Source: Rachycentron canadum | Lineage: Eukaryota > Chordata > Actinopteri > Carangiformes > Rachycentridae | Assembly: GCA_038496675.1 (NCBI GenBank) | Contig: CM076653.1 | Span: 15,268,411-15,332,410 of the forward strand | DNA length: 64,000 nucleotides | Direction: 5' to 3' | Part shown: in pieces, positions 59,946 to 64,000 of the stretch | How the letters are laid out: the number at the start of each line of letters is the position of its first letter | How positions within the stretch are numbered: the first letter of the stretch is position 1 | The notes under the pieces: generated by a model | The model's input: the letters and a program-made list of their open reading frames with translations, nothing else | Databases searched by the model: none | What the model was told of the DNA's origin: nothing | Position numbers and translations under genes: made by a program

Positions 59946-61797
59946 ATCCTAACTCAAAGTCTTACCTGAACCCATCCTCAAAAACCTGAACTAAATGGCT
60001 CTGATTTCAAATGACCTGCAGGACATGGACAAACATGAGTTAACTGGCACAATGTTTGAATGATAAATTAAACCACCAGCTCAACTTGATGTCTGCTGCT
60101 CATTTAAGAGCATTTAAATGGAAAATCCACGATAAGACAGATTTCACTTGGTGCTGCTACAAGCGTCGGATGCGTCAGTCAACACTGGCTGTTAAAGCAC
60201 AGATAAACCTGCACAGGTGATGTTGTCAGGTGACACTGGCTGAACTAGTGACTGAACCTGTGGGTCCCAGTGTAGTGGACACACATCATTCTGACGGGTT
60301 AAAGGGCTCTAGCTGTGAATCAGAACATGTCCCCTGATGGTCATTCGATGATTATTGATATTTCAGTGTCTGGTGTATCGATATGTTTGCTATGTTGCTC
60401 AGGTTTGTTTCTCTTCTAAAATAGATTCAGAAAAGTTTTGATCTCAATGGGACTTGCTGACAAAACAAAGGAAATAAAGAAAACAAATGAGCTCAGAGAC
60501 AGAAGAGTACCTGTGTGGACTCCATCTTAAACACCACCACTCTGTTGAAGTGAATAGAAAATCATTTACTGTTTCATCTGGCTGGACAGCAACAAGAAGC
60601 CTTTGAAACGCCATCTTTTTTTTTTTTTTTCCCCCAAAGGGGGGAGTCATATTAAGATTTAATGTCCCTTCAAAGACGTATCATCAAGGTCTTACATTCT
60701 CCTGGCGTTAGAGATGACAGGTACATTATATAACTTTCAATGCACAGTGGCAAGTCCAGTCATCAGTGCAGAGGAATCCGCTGCTACATCGAGTTTGAAC
60801 AGCAGCAGGAAGAACAGTCTATATTCTCGCTATAGTGCAGCAGCAGGCTTGTTCAGTTCATGGAGAGCGAGCAAGATAGGCAGCCTGACATTTGGAACAT
60901 CATACATATGCATTATCATATCATTGCAAATGTTATTGATTGTTTCCCACCCACAACCTTAAATTTACATCATCAGTCGACAGCAGGAAACTCTGGAAAC
61001 TGTGTGTTCTTTCCCTCAGCCCGTGCACTTGTGTAATCCGGTGTCGGAGCGATTGTGTCGAGAGTCGTACCCATCTGTGTGATGTATGAACGTGTTGTGG
61101 AGAGTCTGCAGTGGGCACGTATGTGGAGGAGTGAGCACGACGTTGCAGAGTTTGCTGAGAGCAGCGGTGAGTCAGATCATGGCCAGCAGACAGAGCGCTG
61201 TGACTCAGCCCGGGATGGTCCCTGCGCCATGACCCACACTGGCCCCTCCACCACGAATTAGCTGTGCAGTCAGCCGCGCAAAGGTGGAACACATTAGCAA
61301 TGCAAAGAAGTCAACCAGGCCCCTCTCTGACTGTATGCCCCCCCTCCCCTATGTCTGCATGTGTGCTCGTGTGCAGAATTAGCAGCCTCGGTCTCAGCTG
61401 ACCTCCCACATGTTTCTGCACTAAGGTAACAAATATCTGATATCATTATCTGACATTCAGCTTCACAAGCTCATCACAGTCCACTGTCATGACTCAGTCC
61501 ATGGATAATATTTGGTAGTGGTTGATGAAACGCTCAGTTTTTATTTTTCTGGGAGCTGCGCTGTTATTTACTGATCTTCTGTCAGACGAACACAACACTG
61601 ACACATGAGCATCGAGGATGTGAAGAAAGTGACAGGCCAATGTTACTGTGGTTAAAAGCCCAGATTTGTCTTGTTTGAGAGTTGATGGAAACATTGGGAT
61701 GATTTAATATATATATATAACATAGCTGTAGTTGTTGGTAGACACTTTGACATGCGTAGTGCCTGTGAGGGCTGACAGCTCTGCAGTGTCAACACAC

Positions 61798-61862
61798 CGC
61801 GACGTCACCCGTTGAATTGCACACTTTGAAGCCTGCAGTCTGTAATTTGACCGTCGGCCGAT
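61798..61862 (-). repeat. Family A repeat, distal fragment
   Basis: GCGACGTCACCCGTTGAATT, TTTGAAGCCTGCAGTCTGTA and ATTTGACCGTCGGCC resemble the distal end of family A (GTCAC..TTG.....TTTTGAAG..T.CAGTTTGTAATTTG). Confidence 0.6.
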
Positions 61863-62072
61863 GAACTTGAAATGTTACATATGATGACTTTAAAGTGAGC
61901 ATGGCTTATTAGAAAAGAAAATCTCAATTTCTTAATGTTTCACTTTCCAAACTTCAAAAAAAAAAAAAAAAAATCATCCACGCAGAGTGTTTCAGTACAT
62001 CCTCTGAATTGTGGGGAAAGTTTTCTTCACGGTGTTCGATTCAGAAGTCTGTCGCTGTTAGGGCTGCACGGC

Positions 62073-62360
62073 GTCCAGCCATCCGTTATCTATACCGCAT
62101 GTGCATCAGGGTCACGGGGGGGTGGAGCCAATCCCAGGGCGGGGTTCACCCAGAACAGGTCCCCAGTCTATCACAGGGCTGACATACAGAGGCGAACAAC
62201 CATTCACACTCATGCTTACAGGCAGTATAGAGTCACCAATGAACCTGCATTGTCTTCGGACTGAGGGAGGAAGCTGGAGAACCTGGAGGGAACCACACAG
62301 GCAAACTCCTGGGGTTCGAACCTAAAACATCGTTGCCGTGAGGTGACTGCTAACCACTGC
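62073..62360 (+). repeat. Family B repeat, copy in intron 6
   Basis: TCCAGCCATCCGTTATCTAT, GGGGGGTGGAGCCAATCCCA, CCCAGTCTATCACAGGGCTG, AACAACCATTCACACTCATG, AGAGTCACCAATGAACCTGC and TGAGGTGACTGCTAACCACT. Confidence 0.78.
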
Positions 62361-62994
62361 CAAATGATCATCACGACTGTGGTATCAGCAGCACGGCCTG
62401 ATCGTTCAATTTTATTTTTACAGAGAAAAAAAATATTAAAATCATTAATTTCCAATGCTACCAAAACTGACACAGATATTTTCAGAGATCAAGCGTTATA
62501 TATGTCAAACACTGTCTGACTGCATTAAGTTCTATATGATAACAAATTTACTGTTTTGCCAAATGTTGATCAAACTTCATCAAATGATTTGATAAAACAC
62601 ACAAAACCAACAGACTGATGTGTGATTTTTATTTTTTCCATCACCAACATTTTAATGATGCTAATATTCAAATGGACATTATAAAAATAGCCCAGGTTGA
62701 TGTTAAATGAAGTCGTTGTCTCAAGATGTGAGGTGATGTGAGGCATGATCAGTAAGTCATGAGGATACAATTATGTTCATCACCATTTCATGGAACAAAA
62801 TTAGATAAAATTCAATATGTGTGGAAGAGATTGTGGCAAACTTACAAGACTGAGGTGGGGAGAGGAAGAAGCACGGAGATAAAGATGGTCTTTCTGATAT
62901 TGTTTTATAAATTATAATGGGGCCCGGGACCCTCATGTGGCTGGGTCCAAATCACTGCAGCTGTTACAGTTCTGGTTGTATCTACTAGCATTTC

Positions 62995-63030
62995 AGTGTG
63001 TGTGTGTCTGTGTGTGTGTGTGTGTGTGTC
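62995..63030. repeat. (TG)n tract at the exon 7 splice acceptor
   Basis: TG dinucleotides with one CTG interruption end six bases before the exon, leaving only TCCAACAG between them. The tract occupies the position of the polypyrimidine tract. Confidence 0.92.
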
Positions 63031-63036
63031 CAACAG

Positions 63037-63192
63037 AATGTGCACACCCCATCCAGCGAGCAGGTGGAAGAGGGTCCACTGTTTGGAGAAGCAGCTGGCT
63101 CAGAGGGCGGAGCTCAGGCTTTCCTGTCTGAGATCAGTGAGGAGGACGTGGAGGTGCTTCGCCAGAGAGAGGAGGCCCTGCTGCAGATCGAG
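63037..63192 (+). CDS. tsnare1: tsnare1 exon 7: linker and start of the t-SNARE motif
   Basis: Acceptor TGTGTCCAACAG ends at 63036 and donor ATCGAG|GTGAGA lies at 63192/63193; phase 0 at both ends, 52 codons, residues 153-204. The first 30 residues are a loosely conserved acidic, Gly/Ser-rich linker (NVHTPSSEQVEEG ... GAQAFL). From residue 183 the sequence reads SEISEEDVEVLRQREEALLQ then IE, matching TSNARE1 [21 protein letters not shown] and the STX7/12 motif ITE.DL.LI.ERE..IRQLE. This is the N-terminal end of the SNARE coiled coil. The central glutamine layer and any transmembrane anchor are not in this window. The frame continues as intron read-through after the donor. It is an in-frame exon, so skipping would delete the linker and the SNARE start. 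Confidence 0.95.
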
Positions 63193-64000
63193 GTGAGAGC
63201 TCTGGAATCAGATCAGATCAGTTTAGTTGTCCTTTACATACACAATAACAGGAGCCAGTGTAGACTAGAAACCTCTCTAGGGGGCTTCATGAGTGGCCAC
63301 GGGCACGACAGCTTTGGTTTATGTTATAATGAAATTAGATGCAGGACAATGGGTTCTAGAGGCACTGACATATTACCCTTGTTAGCATGAAGCAGCCCTA
63401 TATTGCAGCTAGAAGAGCAACACTGTGTGTTGAATTTAAATGACTTTAGCTTTAATTGTTGGTGGAACAACAACTGAAACATCCGAAACGCTTGATTTTC
63501 TTTATTTTCTTTATTTTAGTTGATGAAAACTATCTAAATCTATATATAAAAATACATCAATCAGCCATAACACTATGACCACCTGCTTAGCATTGTGTAG
63601 GTCCCCCTTTTACCACCAAAATAGTCCTGACCCTGGAGGCCTGGACTCCTCTAGACCTCTGAAGCTGAGCTGTGGTATCTGGACCAAGACCTTAGCAGCA
63701 GATCCTTTAAGTCCTGAAGTTGAAGGTGGAGCCTCCATGGATCAGACTTGTTGGTCCAGCTCATCCCACAGATGCTGGATTGGACTGAGATCTGGGGGAT
63801 TTGGAGCCAAGTCAACACCCTGACCGGTCTGAGGCTACACAGCTTTATACACAATAAACTGTGATGCTCTGTGTTCTGACACCTTTCTATCAGAACCAGC
63901 ATGAACTTCTTCATCAGTCTGAGCTCCAGTAGCTCTTCTGTTGGATCAGACCACAGGGTCCAGCCTTCACTCCCCACCACCATCACTGAGCCTTGACCCC
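63193..64000 (+). other. tsnare1: tsnare1 intron 7, beginning
   Basis: Starts GTGAGA. No further exon before the right edge. 63193-63554 shows nothing recognisable; the rest is a Tc1-like relic. The remaining SNARE-motif exons must lie beyond 64000. Confidence 0.85.
63555..64000 (-). mobile_element. Tc1/mariner-like relic, copy 3, cut by the window edge
   Basis: After TA it begins CATCAATCAGCCATAACACT, the family terminal repeat. It contains GACCAAGACCTTAGCAGCAG, GGATCAGACTTGTTGGTCCA and, after an internal deletion at about 63819, ACCCTGACCGGTCTGAGGCT. The minus strand shows SLRPVRV, CQNTEHHSLL and SEGWTLWSDPTEELLELRL. It is a deletion derivative of the same family as 1225 and 49418. Confidence 0.85.

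Larger units (their letters stand above)
57881..63036 (+). other. tsnare1: tsnare1 intron 6 (5.2 kb)
   Basis: Phase 0 intron, GTGAGC...GTCCAACAG. Contains two family B repeats, a poly-T run near 58475-58493, two small family A fragments and a poly-A run near 61957-61972. I recognise nothing in about 57900-58940, 59290-59900, 59950-61795 and 62365-62990; a few short open frames there look accidental. Confidence 0.88.

Noticed and set aside
61935..62325. 109- and 74-codon frames in intron 6
   Set aside because: They translate another family B repeat copy.
1..64000. tRNA, rRNA or known microRNA genes
   Set aside because: No cloverleaf-compatible sequence with intact A and B boxes and no rRNA motif was seen; only one degenerate SINE-like fragment at 48672.

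Overview
The window looks like nuclear DNA of a teleost fish. Three things point that way: one vertebrate multi-exon gene spread over more than 50 kb, dense microsatellites, and many interspersed repeats of types common in ray-finned fish (Tc1-like relics, an L2-type LINE tail, short inverted-repeat elements, 'CATCCATC' repeats). There are no bacterial-style operons, no rRNA genes and no CRISPR arrays. One assembly gap of 379 N sits at 48879-49257.

The only gene I can support is on the + strand: the 5' half of tsnare1 (t-SNARE domain containing 1, a syntaxin-like protein). Seven exons can be chained with matching intron phases: 12825-12937 (ATG at 12853), 35141-35218, 36109-36178, 57336-57426, 57533-57607, 57824-57880 and 63037-63192. 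Together they encode 204 residues: a conserved N-terminal leader, a three-helix Habc-like bundle and the first turns of the SNARE motif. The rest of the SNARE motif and any membrane anchor must lie to the right of base 64000. The identification rests on the N-terminus (MSYGSI, GSR, PFGGP, RQG), an ATQV junction, and the blocks NLQSLGT, KKIAE.SRALLP and EED.E..R.REEA.LQ, all of which match what I know of vertebrate TSNARE1.

Layout: 1-12824 is 5' flank or a very long 5' untranslated/intronic region, made of repeats and anonymous sequence. Intron 1 (22.2 kb) holds an L2 LINE tail, several copies of a roughly 0.5 kb repeat called family A here, and a possible in-frame cassette exon at 29245-29340. 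Intron 2 is 890 bp. Intron 3 (21.2 kb) holds a foldback element at 37500-38060, more family A copies, two Tc1-type relics and the gap. Introns 4 and 5 are only 106 and 216 bp. Intron 6 is 5.2 kb and ends in a (TG)n tract lying almost on the exon 7 splice acceptor. The final 0.8 kb (start of intron 7) ends inside another Tc1-like relic.

The Myb/SANT-like DNA-binding segment known between the N-terminal leader and the syntaxin part in human TSNARE1 was not seen by eye in intron 1. Repeat family names (A, B, C and so on) are local labels; no database was consulted.
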